DNA of 64,000 nt, from contig CM082577.2 in assembly GCA_040954595.2 (NCBI GenBank), positions 15,934,001 through 15,998,000 of the forward strand. Reading direction: 5' to 3'. The first letter of the stretch is position 1. Each line of letters opens with the position of its first letter. A program made the position numbers and the translations under genes. This document shows positions 43,792 through 55,077 of the stretch, in pieces. The stretch comes from Balanoglossus misakiensis. Lineage: Eukaryota; Hemichordata. A model generated the notes under the pieces. That model had not been told where the DNA came from. It did no database searches and was given only the letters and a program-made list of their open reading frames with translations.

Positions 43792-45620
43792 CGTTACGGA
43801 TGAGTGAGCGCACAATTACGTGAGTTCACAAATGGAGTCAAAATATGACGTAATCAAACTTTCGTTCGTTTGTTTGTTTGTTTATATATTTTTGTTTACC
43901 GGTACATAACCTTGTTATGGAAACATAAACACAGACATGTCAGTCAAAGAGTAGACACAAACACAACAGAACTGGTAGAATCATATTTATTTGATTCTTA
44001 CCATACATGAAAATTGATTTCACAAGGACAAAAACACTCTCCAAAATCTAGCGCGACATGACTAAAGTCCGGGGTTGATCGAACCGCCAACATAACGCTA
44101 TGTTATCGTACGCGTACGCGGCGCGCCGTACACGGAAGTGTATTCCTACATGTCGGCTCTCCAGTGGAAGACGTCGCGTGCATACCCTCTATTCGCGCAA
44201 TTTAAAAAACATTGTATTGTATATTCATTGGGTCATTGTGCGCACATCTCCGACACGCGTCATGTGATGCTCGCCAAATCGTTCTATTTGTCATGACAAC
44301 GGTATTCCATGTACTCATTGTCGCCACAGTTTTCGTTCGGTTTCGGACACGGTGTTTTCTACAATTATAGTTGTTACTGAAAAGTAACCACAATAAGACT
44401 GCTATTCCTAATCACCTTTCCAGCAACCAGTTTTGCTATTAAAGTATATGGTTGGCGGTATCATGTACACATGTAGAGATCGTTGCGCCAGGTCTGATTC
44501 CAAAATCGGGTTCGTCATGCCATGAAGACTATATTGGAATTCTATTGGGCCATGGTAAAAGTAATCTTGTTTACAGTTTTCTTGGCCGATTTGTATTGTT
44601 GTATCGGGCGGTTTGACGCCCCCAGTGCCCAGACGGATCGTCCCATGGCCCGTGGGTCAGCCAAGGAATCCCCATAGCCAACGTCAATATCCCGGATGGA
44701 GGCCGGATGAAGGCAGACTGATAGCCGACACCGAAAAACCAAGACATTTCGCCTTCTTGTTCCCGAAGCATTAGTCATCTAGTGAACCGATTGATAGCTA
44801 CACTATCCCGTTCGTATGAACGACTATACAAGGTGAGTTACAGTCATTGGTACAAAGTCGCTGATACGACATTGGCACTGCCGACCAGTTTTTTCAAACG
44901 ATTTTCAGCAATTTTTTTTTCTTTAAAATTTCACTAACGGAATTTTTCTCATAGGCGGCCATTGTCGCTGTCAGGTGAGAAAATTTTCTTGTGCGACGAC
45001 TTTACTCTTAGATTCCTAGAATAGTGGGAGTCTGAGAGAACATTTTGCGTCCTAACTACAAGGTGAGTTTACCAGTGTTCTTTAGTAGTTTTCAAGGGGT
45101 ATTTACTTTTTTTTTTGTACAATTTTGGTCGCACGATCGTGCGCGCGCGATCGTACAGCAATACAAGTACAGCTATACGGCCGAAAAACACAGCAGTTTT
45201 TCAACAATCGTACTTTTCAGTGGGTAGAAAATTAACTAGGGTACTTCATTTTTGTAAATTGGGCGTTAAGGCCCACATTGTTTAGTGTTTTGTGTGTCCC
45301 ATAAAGGATTTTCCATTCAAGCTTTGTCTCCGAGTGCAGTAATTGTGTACCCTTTGTTTGTGCGGTTGCTATAGTTGCGGTGACGTGCTCGCAAGGCTTC
45401 ATACATCCTGCACCGGAGAACTCAATTTTTGGGGAGTGAATTCTTGACTGGGGAAGGGTGCGTTATTATTACAACTATGCTTTGTTGGAATTAATTGTGA
45501 GGTGCCATAGGGCCCCTTATATTTAAACGTTTTGGGAACTAAAAGTTTTTCTTGGGATAGAAAATAAAGGTGGGTTTGTAGTAATAAATCACTAACCTGC
45601 TGCTTCTTTTTCTCTCCTCT
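43792..45620. other. Non-coding; possible first exons
   Basis: A GC-rich spot at 44590-44770 has open frames on the minus strand (one starts MSWFFGVGYQSAFIRPP) but no family I can confirm. Two donor-like sites, ctatacaag|gtgagt (44830) and ctacaag|gtgagt (45061), could be alternative 5' exon ends for the plus-strand unit that begins at 45626. A CpG-rich palindrome acgatcgtgcgcgcgcgatcgt lies at 45133. Confidence 0.35.
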
Positions 45621-45625
45621 AAGAC

Positions 45626-45840
45626 ATGGATCCAGAGGAATGTGGAGCACGCCAGGGTGGCTGGCAGTTGGAAAAGGCGGCGCGTGAAGACCGTTGCAGT
45701 GCCCTGAACCGGACCTGGAAAGGGACAGCGGCCGGGGGACTTTGTGAGAGACAAGCAGGCTGACCAACACCCTGGGTCCCCTTGGTGCTGTCCTACCATC
45801 TTTTGGAGGAAGCGGAGAATTTAAAAAAAAGGTCAGTACG
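45626..45840 (+). CDS. Possible exon of the unknown GC-rich gene
   Basis: Follows a pyrimidine-rich acceptor (tttttctctcctctaag). An ATG at 45629 opens MDPEECGARQGGWQLEKAAR and stops after about 43 codons. GC content and CpG density are far above the flanks. Function unknown; it may be 5' untranslated sequence of the gene whose open frame starts at 45877. Confidence 0.3.
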
Positions 45841-45876
45841 CGATGGCAATAGCGAAAGACCGGTGGGGTTGGGTCC

Positions 45877-46476
45877 GTGCACAAATTTCTGGGCTTTCCG
45901 CGGCAGTGGGTGGATGCCAATCTGCCCCACCACAGTAGAGTAAAAAAGAAGTGGCCCGACCCCAAGCCAAAGCGTAAATCTGCACCAGTGTCCGACAGGC
46001 CGGCTGACGGAATGTATCTGGACTTCCGGCTGCAGGACCCTAAGATTGTGGAGTCGTGGCAGCGGGATTCCAGAAACCTGGAAACCCCGCAGGGGACAGC
46101 TGCATCTGCAGCATCACCGACAGGACTTCCGGTTGGGCCCTGCATCCCTTGGATGTTGCCGGTCATGAGGCCAGCTGGAATGCCGGAGGCTGTGAAGCCG
46201 AAGCCGGCTGCTCGCAAGAAGAAAAGGGGTAAGAAGAAGCGCAATCAAGCCGCGTCCCTTACTGAGCGGATTCCCCCGGTGGCCCGCACCGCAACTTTGG
46301 TTGGGGTCGCTGCCCCTCGAGGGAAAGCCACTCTAGGGAGGGTCCCCTCTGAGACCCGTGCCACAATTTCGATTGGGTTAGTGGTCCCTCGGGAGGAGTA
46401 CGCTCCAGGGGACATCAGCGTCGGGGCAGGGGCGGGTGCTATTGCAGCACTGTACACTAAGAAGCGGCGTTCGTAG
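45877..46476 (+). CDS. Unknown basic, Pro/Arg/Lys-rich protein
   Basis: About 200 codons. Features: KKKWPDPKPKRKSAP, a Pro/Gly/Ala mid-section, a strongly basic block PAARKKKRGKKKRNQ that would act as a nuclear or nucleic-acid-binding signal, and two imperfect internal repeats (ATLVGVAAPRGKATLG and ATISIGLVVPREEYAPG). The internal repeat at protein level supports this strand; the opposite strand is also open but shows no such structure. It ends ALYTKKRRS. Not recognised. Possibly a structural or nucleic-acid-binding protein of a mobile element, given the duplicated neighbour at 47342. Confidence 0.45.
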   Translation: MHKFLGFPRQWVDANLPHHSRVKKKWPDPKPKRKSAPVSDRPADGMYLDFRLQDPKIVESWQRDSRNLETPQGTAASAASPTGLPVGPCIPWMLPVMRPAGMPEAVKPKPAARKKKRGKKKRNQAASLTERIPPVARTATLVGVAAPRGKATLGRVPSETRATISIGLVVPREEYAPGDISVGAGAGAIAALYTKKRRS

Positions 46477-47266
46477 TGCCCGCCCTGAATCCGGAAAGCG
46501 CCGTGCGACACCACAGGCCGTTCCTTCTGAACCTCACGCCTCTTGCTTGAAGCCCGTTGGCTTTGAATCAAGCGCGGCCGAGGGAACGCAGTCGGATCGT
46601 TCTCGGTTTCCCATACCAGAGTGCCGTGCGCAAACCGGGAGACTGCGCGCACATGTTCTAAGATAACACATCCCAGCGGCACTTCAGGGTGATTGCCCCC
46701 TGTCGGCCGATGTGGCGTATCGGGCTCTCTGTTCGCTGCATGGGTGGATAGTGGGCGGTCATTCTGAGACACCGGCGAGTGATCTTCTTTTTTTCGGACG
46801 GCATGGACTTCGTCCCCAGTAGAGCACTGATTGGTGAAGAGTACGCTACAGCGATGAGGCAACTTTGCGCGGATTTGGGGGTGGGAGATCACTAGGTACT
46901 TTGGGCTCCATCCCCCGAATTTGCTGGTTGTCCTCATTCACTGGAGAATAATGCTGGTCTTGCTGGGTTTTCTCTCGCCTCCCCAGAGGGCGGAGTTTAA
47001 GTCTTTTTTTTCGTTGGGCTGGAGCCTGTTGGGAAGGTGATGGACTCGCCCTCGGGTGTTGTAGGGGGAGGCCCAGCTGAGGCGCAACCTCAGCCAATGG
47101 CTACTCCGTCGGAAAGCAAATGCGCTTCAGACGGCCAACACACTTTAGACACTGAGGAGTACCATATCGACGCCTTTGGGGCAATAAGTTTCATGGGATT
47201 GCTTCATCGGAGGTGGGCAGAGAATCCCTCCCGAATACCACACAGCATGCATGACTCGCACCCTAT

Positions 47267-47974
47267 TTATCTCTGCCCCCAGTGCACCCAATAAGACTAA
47301 CGTGTTCTTTTTTTCTGCCCACAGACCTAGTCCAACTAATTATGCCGAAACCCTTACCCAAGTTGACAATTGAGGACGTCTGGAGGGCCACTCAGGCGCG
47401 TCGTCTTCTAGGCCCCCGGGAAGTGATCCACGGAATCATGATGGCCCCAAAAAGAAAAGCCCAAGAGGTACTCTTGGACCAATACTCCCTGGCGAAATCC
47501 AAGGGAAAGTGGGGATTGATTTTCGAAATACAGAGAGAGACGGATGTCATATTCCCTATACCGTGGATTGTTGCAAACATGCCGCATATTAACCCAGCGA
47601 AGAATCACCAACCCCCATGCCCCAAAAACGCGATGGCGATGCCGGTTGAATATGCTGAGCGTGGGATGTGTAAGGACATCCGTCTATTAACTCAGACAGA
47701 TCTACCCGTCCGACGCACCATAGAGAGTGGCAACGCAACCCAGGAGATTGTGTCCGGTGGGTGGAGTTCTCCCAGTTCGTCGGATCTGCAGCCCAGCTCG
47801 GCGGAGCCAGGGTTCTCCTCTGGTTCTCCGAAGCGGGGACAGGACCTGGCAGAGCGGGGAGTGAACTCCAGGCCCCAAGGAAGAGAAGTGTCCATGGTTA
47901 TACGCCAGTCTGAGGAGAGGGAGATGGAGGAACTGTCCCTATTGCCGTATGAGCTTGGTGAAAACTTCAACTGA
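47267..47974 (+). repeat. Duplicated exon block, copy 1
   Basis: Nearly identical by eye to 57025-57700, starting cccagtgcacccaataa, including the branch/pyrimidine tract ttttttctgcccacag and the whole coding block up to the LGENF codons. The main difference is 20 bp present here and absent there (47683-47702). After 47968 the two loci diverge abruptly. Confidence 0.92.
47342..47974 (+). CDS. Unknown protein, copy 1 (MPKPLPKLTIEDVWRAT)
   Basis: 210 codons from an ATG 16 bp after a good acceptor. Residues 1-110 look globular: MPKPLPKLTIEDVWRATQAR, LLGPREVIHGIMMAPKRKAQ, EVLLDQYSLAKSKGKWGLIF, ETDVIFPIPWIVANMPHINP. The rest is Ser/Gly/Glu-rich and probably disordered (GGWSSPSSSDLQPSSAEPGF), ending REMEELSLLPYELGENFN. 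No known domain recognised. The coding block is repeated 10 kb away, so it is either a recent local duplication or part of a mobile element. The 20-bp segment unique to this copy adds or restores frame between MCKDI and LPVRRTIESGN. Confidence 0.55.
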   Translation: MPKPLPKLTIEDVWRATQARRLLGPREVIHGIMMAPKRKAQEVLLDQYSLAKSKGKWGLIFEIQRETDVIFPIPWIVANMPHINPAKNHQPPCPKNAMAMPVEYAERGMCKDIRLLTQTDLPVRRTIESGNATQEIVSGGWSSPSSSDLQPSSAEPGFSSGSPKRGQDLAERGVNSRPQGREVSMVIRQSEEREMEELSLLPYELGENFN

Positions 47975-48088
47975 TGGAAAAGAGGTGACAGGTAGAGACA
48001 TTGTTTTGTATTATATATACTGTGATGCAAAGACCCCATTTTTTGCAACGACTGTATTAACATTTACAAATATATTGCATTTTTTCAG

Positions 48089-48229
48089 GCACTGCTGTAA
48101 TTGCTGGGCTGACAAATGATGTCAACGTGGTGGGAATTGACACCAATGAAAGATGTATCTCTCACTGCAAAGTGAGATGTCAATCTCTTCTTGGACTAAC
48201 AGATGCAGAAGATCTGGAGTTTGATTGAT
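48089..48229 (+). CDS. Candidate terminal exon (GTAVIAGLTNDVNVV)
   Basis: An acceptor (ttgcattttttcag) precedes GTAVIAGLTNDVNVVGIDTN, ERCISHCKVRCQSLLGLTDA, EDLEFD and a TGA. Acidic ending and regular hydrophobic pattern look like a real C-terminus. No family recognised. The preceding exon would end at gacag|gtagag near 47992, but its frame is interrupted by the TGA at 47972-47974, so the linkage is uncertain. Confidence 0.4.
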
Positions 48230-48480
48230 GAGGGTTTTCATAAGATGCTCATACAGTACACTAATACAGTCCTGTATGTTTGAGCTAATATTATGAATTT
48301 TCTGTTTTTATGCATTTTCTCTGTCTTTTTCCACATATTTTGAACAAATCTTGATTTCTGAAAGTGAAAAGCTGATTTCTTAAGTTTCCTATAGGTGGTC
48401 TGAGTTACCATGGTTTTGTTCAAATTGTTGCAAAATGTGCATTTTTATAATTTTTGCAATTTTTGTCAAAATCGTTTTCG

Positions 48481-49875
48481 TGTGTCCCTTGCAAGAAATT
48501 TCTGACGTCTGTGGGTGTGTCCCTTGCAAGAAATTTCTGACATCTGTGGGTGTGTCCCTTGCAAGAAATTTCTGACGTCTGTGGGTGTGTCCCTTGCAAG
48601 AAATTTCTGACATCTGTGGGTGTGTCCCTTGCAAGAAATGACATTGGTGGGTGTGTCCCTTGCAAGAAATTTCTGACATCTGTGGGTGTGTCCCTTGCAA
48701 GAAATGACATTGGTGGGTGTGTCCCTTGCAAGAAATTTCTGACATCTGTGGGTGTGTCCCTTGCAAGAAATGACATTGGTGGGTGTGTCCCTTGCAAGAA
48801 ATTTCTGACATCTGTGGGTGTGTACCTTGCAAGAAATTTCTGACATCTGTGGGTGTGTCCCTTGCAAGAAATTTCTGACATCTGTGGGTGTGTCCCTTGC
48901 AAGAAATGACATTGGTGGGTGTGTCCCTTGCAAGAAATTTCTGACATTTGTGGGTGTGTCCCTTGCAAGAAATTTCTGACATCTGTGGGTGTGTCCCTTG
49001 CAAGAAATTTCTGACATCTGTGGGTGTGTCCCTTGCAAGAAATGACATTGGTGGGTGTGTCCCTTGCAAGAAATTTCTGACATCTGTGGGTGTGTCCCTT
49101 GCAAGAAATGACATTGGTGGGTGTGTCCCTTGCAAGAAATTTCTGACATCTGTGGGTGTGTCCCTTGCAAGAAATGACATTGGTGGGTGTGTCCCTTGCA
49201 AGAAATTTCTGACATCTGTGGGTGTGTCCCTTGCAAGAAATGACATTGGTGGGTGTGTCCCTTGCAAGAAATTTCTGACATCTGTGGGTGTGTCCCTTGC
49301 AAGAAATGACATTGGTGGGTGTGTCCCTTGCAAGAAATTTCTGACATCTGTGGGTGTGTCCCTTGCAAGAAATTTCTGACATCTGTGGGTGTGTCCCTTG
49401 CAAGAAATGACATTGGTGGGTGTGTCCCTTGCAAGAAATTTCTGACATCTGTGGGTGTGTCCCTTGCAAGAAATTTCTGACATTTGTGGGTGTGTCCCTT
49501 GCAAGAAATGACATTGGTGGGTGTGTCCCTTGCAAGAAATTTCTGACGTCTGTGGGTGTGTCCCTTGCAAGAAATTTCTGACATCTGTGGGTGTGTCCCT
49601 TGCAAGAAATTTCTGACATCTGTGGGTGTGTCCCTTGCAAGAAATTTCTGACATCTGTGGGTGTGTCCCTTGCAAGAAATTTCTGACATCTGTGGGTGTG
49701 TCCCTTGCAAGAAATGACATTGGTGGGTGTGTCCATTGCAAGAAATTTCTGACATCTGTGGGTGTGTCCCTTGCAAGAAATTTCTGACATCTGTGGGTGT
49801 GTCCCTTGCAAGAAATTTCTGACATCTGTGGGTGTGTCCCTTGCAAGAAATGACATTGATGGGTGTGTCCATTGC
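48481..49875. repeat. Two-unit minisatellite (35 bp and 31 bp)
   Basis: About forty head-to-tail units share tgtgtcccttgcaagaaat and then take one of two endings: ttctgacatctgtggg (35-bp type A) or gacattggtggg (31-bp type B). Order is non-random: A-B alternation dominates 48625-48780 and 49020-49330, pure A runs occur at 48481-48625 and 49520-49700. Because 35 and 31 are 2 and 1 modulo 3, reading frames rotate and none of the three minus-strand frames meets a stop for about 1.4 kb. I read this as satellite DNA, not coding. Confidence 0.95.
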
Positions 49876-50432
49876 AAGAACTTTCTTAACTTGTATGAGA
49901 TCTTAATTTTAATGAGCATAAACAAAATTTGTTTGTGACAATATCTGTAAATCAACTTTGTAATTTTTATCAGTGCTTTTTATGCAACAATAATGGGCGT
50001 ATCTGTATAAAACTCTTTATGTGTAAGAATAAAAACAAAATTATTGGTTTAAAAACCAATAATTGTGATTTTTTCATTGTTAATTTTTCTATGATGGACT
50101 ATAGATATCCCAATTTCTTTGAATTTTTTTATTTTTTTATTTTAGACAAGTTGGTAATCAGTTTTACAATAATAATTTGTGAAAATGTTTACACCAATCA
50201 TAGACAGTCTATGCACCAATGATCAATGTGTTTTTTTTCACCATACTCGTTTTCTTAAATACATGAAAGTAGATATTTCCTCAAAAATATCGGCGATGGA
50301 ATATGCAAAGGCAACTAAAGAAAAGATTACTGAGTAAAAACTAAACATCTTCATAATTTAACTGCTATTTTAACTTTATTTCAATGAAGTTTCCTGAAAT
50401 TTTTGGTTTTCGGTTATTAGGAAATTGTTTTC
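49876..50432. other. Non-coding, very AT-rich
   Basis: No exon or repeat recognised; a short direct repeat attattggtttaaaaaccaataat at 50040-50063 is palindromic. Confidence 0.45.
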
Positions 50433-50850
50433 GCCCGGAGACCAGGCGTCGATCTAGAATACAACGCCCGGGGACAGTCGAGCAATTTCCTGCTGAGCTG
50501 AAAGATAGTAGCCCTGGCAACAATCAGGGTCGCTTAGTAACGAATGGATAACGACTGATCTATCAAATGTTGACGGGCGCCAGTTGTTGGATGATATAAT
50601 TAACAAAGCTTGGTTATGAATATTCATACACCTTCAAAACCACTCCCACATCCCGTCGCGGGAATTTCACACATGACTCCACCTCTATTTCCTTATTTAG
50701 AATGCGATGATGTCATTTGGTTTACATTGAGTGACCAATTAGCTTACACACAAGATTTACCACCCGTGTCGTTCTGCGCACAGAATTCTGTGCGTAAATA
50801 GAGACTGTCCTCGGGCGTTTCTTTTCCCCGACGCCCTGGTCTCCGGGCTA
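50433..50850. mobile_element. MITE with gcccggagac ends, second copy
   Basis: Same family as 27318-27752 (gatctagaatacaacgcccg, gctgagctgaaagatagtag, ttatgaatattcatacacct all shared). Ends gcccggagaccaggcg and cgccctggtctccgggc. No clear target duplication. Lies just upstream of the Tc1-type gene. Confidence 0.88.
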
Positions 50851-51175
50851 TCTCCGCAGATACTTGGACTTAACCCGAATAACCTAAGGTTTTCCAAATT
50901 TCCATAACGGCCGGGTTATACTGGGGAGAGGTTGATAAGTTTGTACAGGACTTAGAAACACTAAGTGACCTATTATCACTGCATTGATTACCCGATACAG
51001 GTGGTCGGCGATTTGTTGAAATCCAAAGTATTATGGGATTCAGAAAACCTATCTTTTCATTTGCATAAAACTATAGCCAATCATGACCGCCCTGCAGGTG
51101 GTTTGCACTTTTCTATATACTTCCTTGCAGTGTACATCTATTCACGATCCTTACTGCCGTTCGGTGAAGCACGAA

Positions 51176-53063
51176 ATGAGTTCTACGGGTCCATTCAAAA
51201 TTGCCAAGCTTGCATCGTCGAATCATTAATTTAAAAAAACTTGGCCGCAAAACAAGAGACATTGTTCAACAGTTCGCAGAAGAAGAAAACATTTTAGTAA
51301 GTCAACAAGCTGTCAACGCTGTCATTAGAAAGTTTAAGCGAAATGGTACCATCCATGATCTGCCACGATCTGGGTGTCCGAAGAAGTTCAGTAATCAACA
51401 CCTTGACTTCATAGATAAGCAGATGTACGAAAATAGCGAACTTACAGCATCAGAACTAAGTCGACTTTTTAGCGTTCAGTACCCAGGATTCAGCATCTCC
51501 GTGACGTCTGTTAAGCGTTTGCGAAGAAGACTGCTTTGGAGACTGGAGCGCACACGGTACGCCCAGATGGTGAGATTGGCGAACAGACCTATTCGTCTTG
51601 AGTGGGCGCTAAGGATGCTGGCTAGCAATGAAAACTTTGACGATGTCATCTTCATAGACGAAAGTAAGGTCGAGATTCAACAGTATACCACGATGTCATT
51701 TCATAAGGTTGGCGAACCTCTTGTAAGGCGTCCAAAGGTGAAGCATCCATTTTCGGTAAGTTCAACCCATTGCTTCAGTGTAACATTTCACGGGACAATA
51801 CCGATTATTTCTTTAAAGTTACATTCAGTAAATACCACAACCGTAGTCTCAATAAACTTTATTACGGGATTAGTATACTCTGTATGTTGGGACCGTCGAT
51901 GTGTGTAGTTTTTTATTTTGCTTTATCCGATTAAATTTTGTATAACAGGTGTTGGTATGGGCGGGAATATCAACAAGAGGAGCAACCCGAATTGCTATAT
52001 TCAACGGAGTAATGGATAGTGTCAGGTACCAGGAGATACTAGGAGGGTTCTTGCTTCCCTTTATCCAGACCAGCTTCCCGAACTCCCATAGACTTTTACA
52101 GGACAATGACCCCAAACACGTAAGTCGGTCTACCAAAGCCTGGTTTGAGGACAATGGCGTTAACCACTGGATATCGCCTGCCGAGTCACCGGTAAGTCAG
52201 CTTTTCTCATGCGAGAACCTAGTCCCTCAACGACTCCCCCCCCCCCCCAGCTAGCCTTTGCTACATGTAGTTGGAGACTCGAACAAATGCTCAATCGGTA
52301 GTAATAAAAAAAACGAAAGTCTTTCTATTTGGGCGAATTTGGAGGCTTGTGCATATTACGTGGAACTGGGAGTATTCAGAGTGAGCATTACACTAAACGC
52401 ATATTATTTTTGTGCGCATTTTTTCGGAAGGAAATATTGGCGTCCGTTAGTTAGAGGAGCGCTATTTTGTCAGCGAAATGGCTTCAGTTATTGTCCGTCC
52501 CTTCCAACCGAATTGCAACAGAGTTATCTGTGCCCACGCACAGAATGAAATCGTAAAATGTTGCGTAATAGAACCAACCGGTCAACCATCACGTCCCTAT
52601 TAATAGAACCAGACAGTCTCGGCGAACATGAGGCAAGGGCCCGATTTGCAAGCCCAACTGAAACTAATTTTCCGATCTCATGGACGCTCCAATTTCGAAG
52701 AATCTTATCGTATTAAAAGATGATCCGAATAGCACGCTGACAGTGTACATTGTAATCAATATCGCATTTCTTTTCTTCAAACTTGGCTTCTCTAAATGCT
52801 TTAGAATACATCAAAATTCACAGTTCTATTAACTGATATATTTTTTTGCGAATTAGGATCTAAATCCTATCGAGAACATCTGGGGAACCATGAAAAGATA
52901 TTTGCGGAAGAAAGTAAAGCCGTCTACTAAAGAAGAACTTGTTGCCGGTATACAAGAATACTGGAATACTGTGACACCCGAAGTTTGTAATAGATATATC
53001 AACCACTTGTACAAAGTTATGCCAGTGGTTGTCGCTCGAGGGGGCAAGGCTTCAGGATTTTAG
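51176..53063 (+). CDS. Tc1-type transposase gene with two introns
   Basis: Exons 51201-51755, 51949-52191 and 52857-53063; introns gtaagt...aacag and gtaagt...attag, both phase 0. Total about 334 residues, normal for Tc1. N-terminal helix-turn-helix pair: IINLKKLGRKTRDIVQQFAE and LVSQQAVNAVIRKFKRNGTI, then LPRSGCPKKFS. Catalytic domain: VIFIDESKVEIQ (first Asp), LLQDNDPKHVSRSTKAWF (second Asp), SPDLNPIENIWGTMKRYL (Glu after exactly 34 residues, DD34E). Intron 2 falls between Pro and the DLNPIE block. The start is unclear: an ATG at 51176 (MSSTGPFKIAK) is one base out of frame with LHRRIINLKK, so either a 1-bp shift or an upstream exon is involved. The body is otherwise intact. The enzyme would cut and paste at TA. 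TIRs were not identified. Confidence 0.85.
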
Positions 53064-54330
53064 ATCCCTGTGAAACTTGTAAAAGTGCTGCAGAACACCA
53101 GTTTTCAGCATAGTTTAGTGTCTGCCTCATATATTTGTAAAATATCACAATTTAGTATTTATTGTTTAATAGTCACACTTCACACGTATTCTTTGTTTAA
53201 ATTAAACTTTCAAAAACAAAATAAAACCCGGCTGTAAAACAATATATTGTTTAATTAACATGTGTTCTCCTGGATTGAAAGGCGGTCCTTGTGTAAATGA
53301 TTTAGTAAAATAAGTGCATTAAGATTTGTCATCTATTTACTGTAAACTAATGAAATGAGAATGATCACAAATTTTGCCGTGTTGTTTTATTCATTACAAA
53401 GTTTGAGTTTCTGATTACTTCAAGTGTCTTGGTCGTGCATTCACCCTGTAATGTAATCCCATACTTTGTGTCTGCTTCAACATAACAAAATGTTGCAATT
53501 TGTTTTACATCCCGTTGTGTCGGCTTGATAACTTGAACTGGGTGCCCTGTTCATTAAAAACAACGTCCCAGTGGACTTATACGAAATATATCGCTGTTTC
53601 GCCTGCTCAAGAAAAGGACTCTATTGAAATTGCTCTGTTACAAAGTCATGAGTTTGAAGGTACCGGTAAATGTTTCCCATCCATTCCCACAGACTGTCTA
53701 ATAGTAAACATGTCTGGTAATCTTACCTTGTCGGGTATTATGTTCTGATCTGCACTGCTCAGTAAGGTTTCATCCCACAGGTTGGTCCAAGCTCCCCCCA
53801 AATAATCATACATTGTAGCTGAGTGGACGCCCGTTAAACTTGATAGAAATATATAATTTTTACTGTTGGGAGTTACATTTATGTCTCTTGAAGCTGACCA
53901 GTTAATACAGTTATATTGTACAGCAGCAGAACTAAGCATAAAAATGAAGTATGTATTTCACCACTCTACACATATAAAAAGTTCACAGTGATAAAAAACA
54001 CCTTTGGTGGGTAATGTTGTGGTCCTCCTAGTCACTCTGTACTCCCTCACCTATCACCCACATTGAAAATGAAAACAATGACAGGCCTGCAGGGTGTCAA
54101 TGAGGTCACACTCACCACTGGAACCCATTAAGAAATGGACAAGCACCCAAACACGTTTAGGCACAACCTTTTGTTTGCTTCATTGTTGCAAAAACGCATT
54201 CCATTCACACTTCTCAATGAAACTTATTGTTGTGCTTTTGAGCTGGCTCTGGGCTAGTGCAGGCAAAACGCACAGACTACAACTGTGCCTCCACTGGGTC
54301 ACAAAATCAGAAGGAGACTCTTGGGCCGTA
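53064..54330. other. Non-coding or unrecognised
   Basis: Small open stretches at 53500-53748 (plus) and 53646-53939 (minus) have no recognisable domain. No repeats found. Confidence 0.4.
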
Positions 54331-55077
54331 CTGTACATCAACATTCATCAACAGGCATCAACGCTATCAACACACATCAACAGCCATCAACAGGCATCAA
54401 CGCTATCAACACACATCAACAGCCATCAACGCTATGAACACACATCAACAGATCAACAGGCATCAACGCTATCAACACACATCAACAGCCATCAACGCTA
54501 TCAACACACATCAACAGCCATCAACAGGCATCAACGCTATCAACACACATCAACACACATCAACTGCCATCAACGCTATCAACACACATCAACAAACATC
54601 AACAGGCATCAACGCTATCAACACACATCAACAGTCATCAACAGGCATCAACGCTATCAACACACATCAACAGGCATCAACGCTATCAACACACATCAAC
54701 TGCCATCAACGCTATCAACACACATCAACAGGCATCAACGCTATCAACACACATCAACAGGCATCAACGCTATCAACACACATCAACAGCCATCAACGCT
54801 ATCAACACACATCAACAGCCATCAACAGGCATCAACGCTATCAACACACATCAACAGCCATCAACACACATCAACAGGCATCAACAGGCATCAACGCTAT
54901 CAACACACATCAACAGCCATCAACAGCCATCAACGCTATCAACAAACATCAACAGCCATCAACAGGCATCAACGCTATCAACACACATCAACAGCCATCA
55001 ACAGGCATCAACACTATCAACACACATCAACACACATCAACAGGCATCAACGCTATCAACAGCCATCAACGCTATCC
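54217..55077 (+). other. Open frame through the ATCAAC array, with signal-peptide-like start
   Basis: From an ATG at 54217 the frame reads MKLIVVLLSWLWASAG, a good secretory signal pattern, then KTHRLQLCLHWVTKSEGDSW, then endless HQQAS/TLSTHINSHQ-type repeats from the 10-bp array to 55077 and on into the piggyBac-like tail. A second frame (NTHQQPSTGINAI) is equally open through the array, because 10- and 9-bp units rotate frame. Probably accidental. Confidence 0.2.
54340..55077 (+). repeat. ATCAAC word-array minisatellite
   Basis: About 75 units of atcaac followed by a variable tail: aggc, gct, acac, agcc, and rarely tgcc, agtc or aaac. Units are 10 bp (9 bp with gct). They recur in set phrases such as aggc-gct-acac-agcc. 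The strand is almost free of G outside the tails. Confidence 0.93.

Noticed and set aside
44571-44771. ATAD3-like N-terminus (MSWFFG start)
   Set aside because: Only the first six residues are suggestive; the remainder does not resemble the family.
45399-46937. Two long minus-strand frames (281 and 230 codons) opposite the 45.6-46.5 kb gene
   Set aside because: GC-rich DNA leaves both strands open. The plus-strand product shows internal protein repeats and splice context; the minus products show no domain or repeat structure.
48481-49875. CRISPR-like array of repeats and spacers
   Set aside because: The units are contiguous with only two endings, with no unique spacers; the sequence is eukaryotic.
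48389-49955. Three overlapping minus-strand reading frames of about 470-510 codons with repeated CKGHTHRCQKFLARDTPTD-type peptides
   Set aside because: They coincide with the 35/31-bp minisatellite. All three frames give the same peptide words in rotation, which is the signature of a non-coding tandem repeat without stop triplets.
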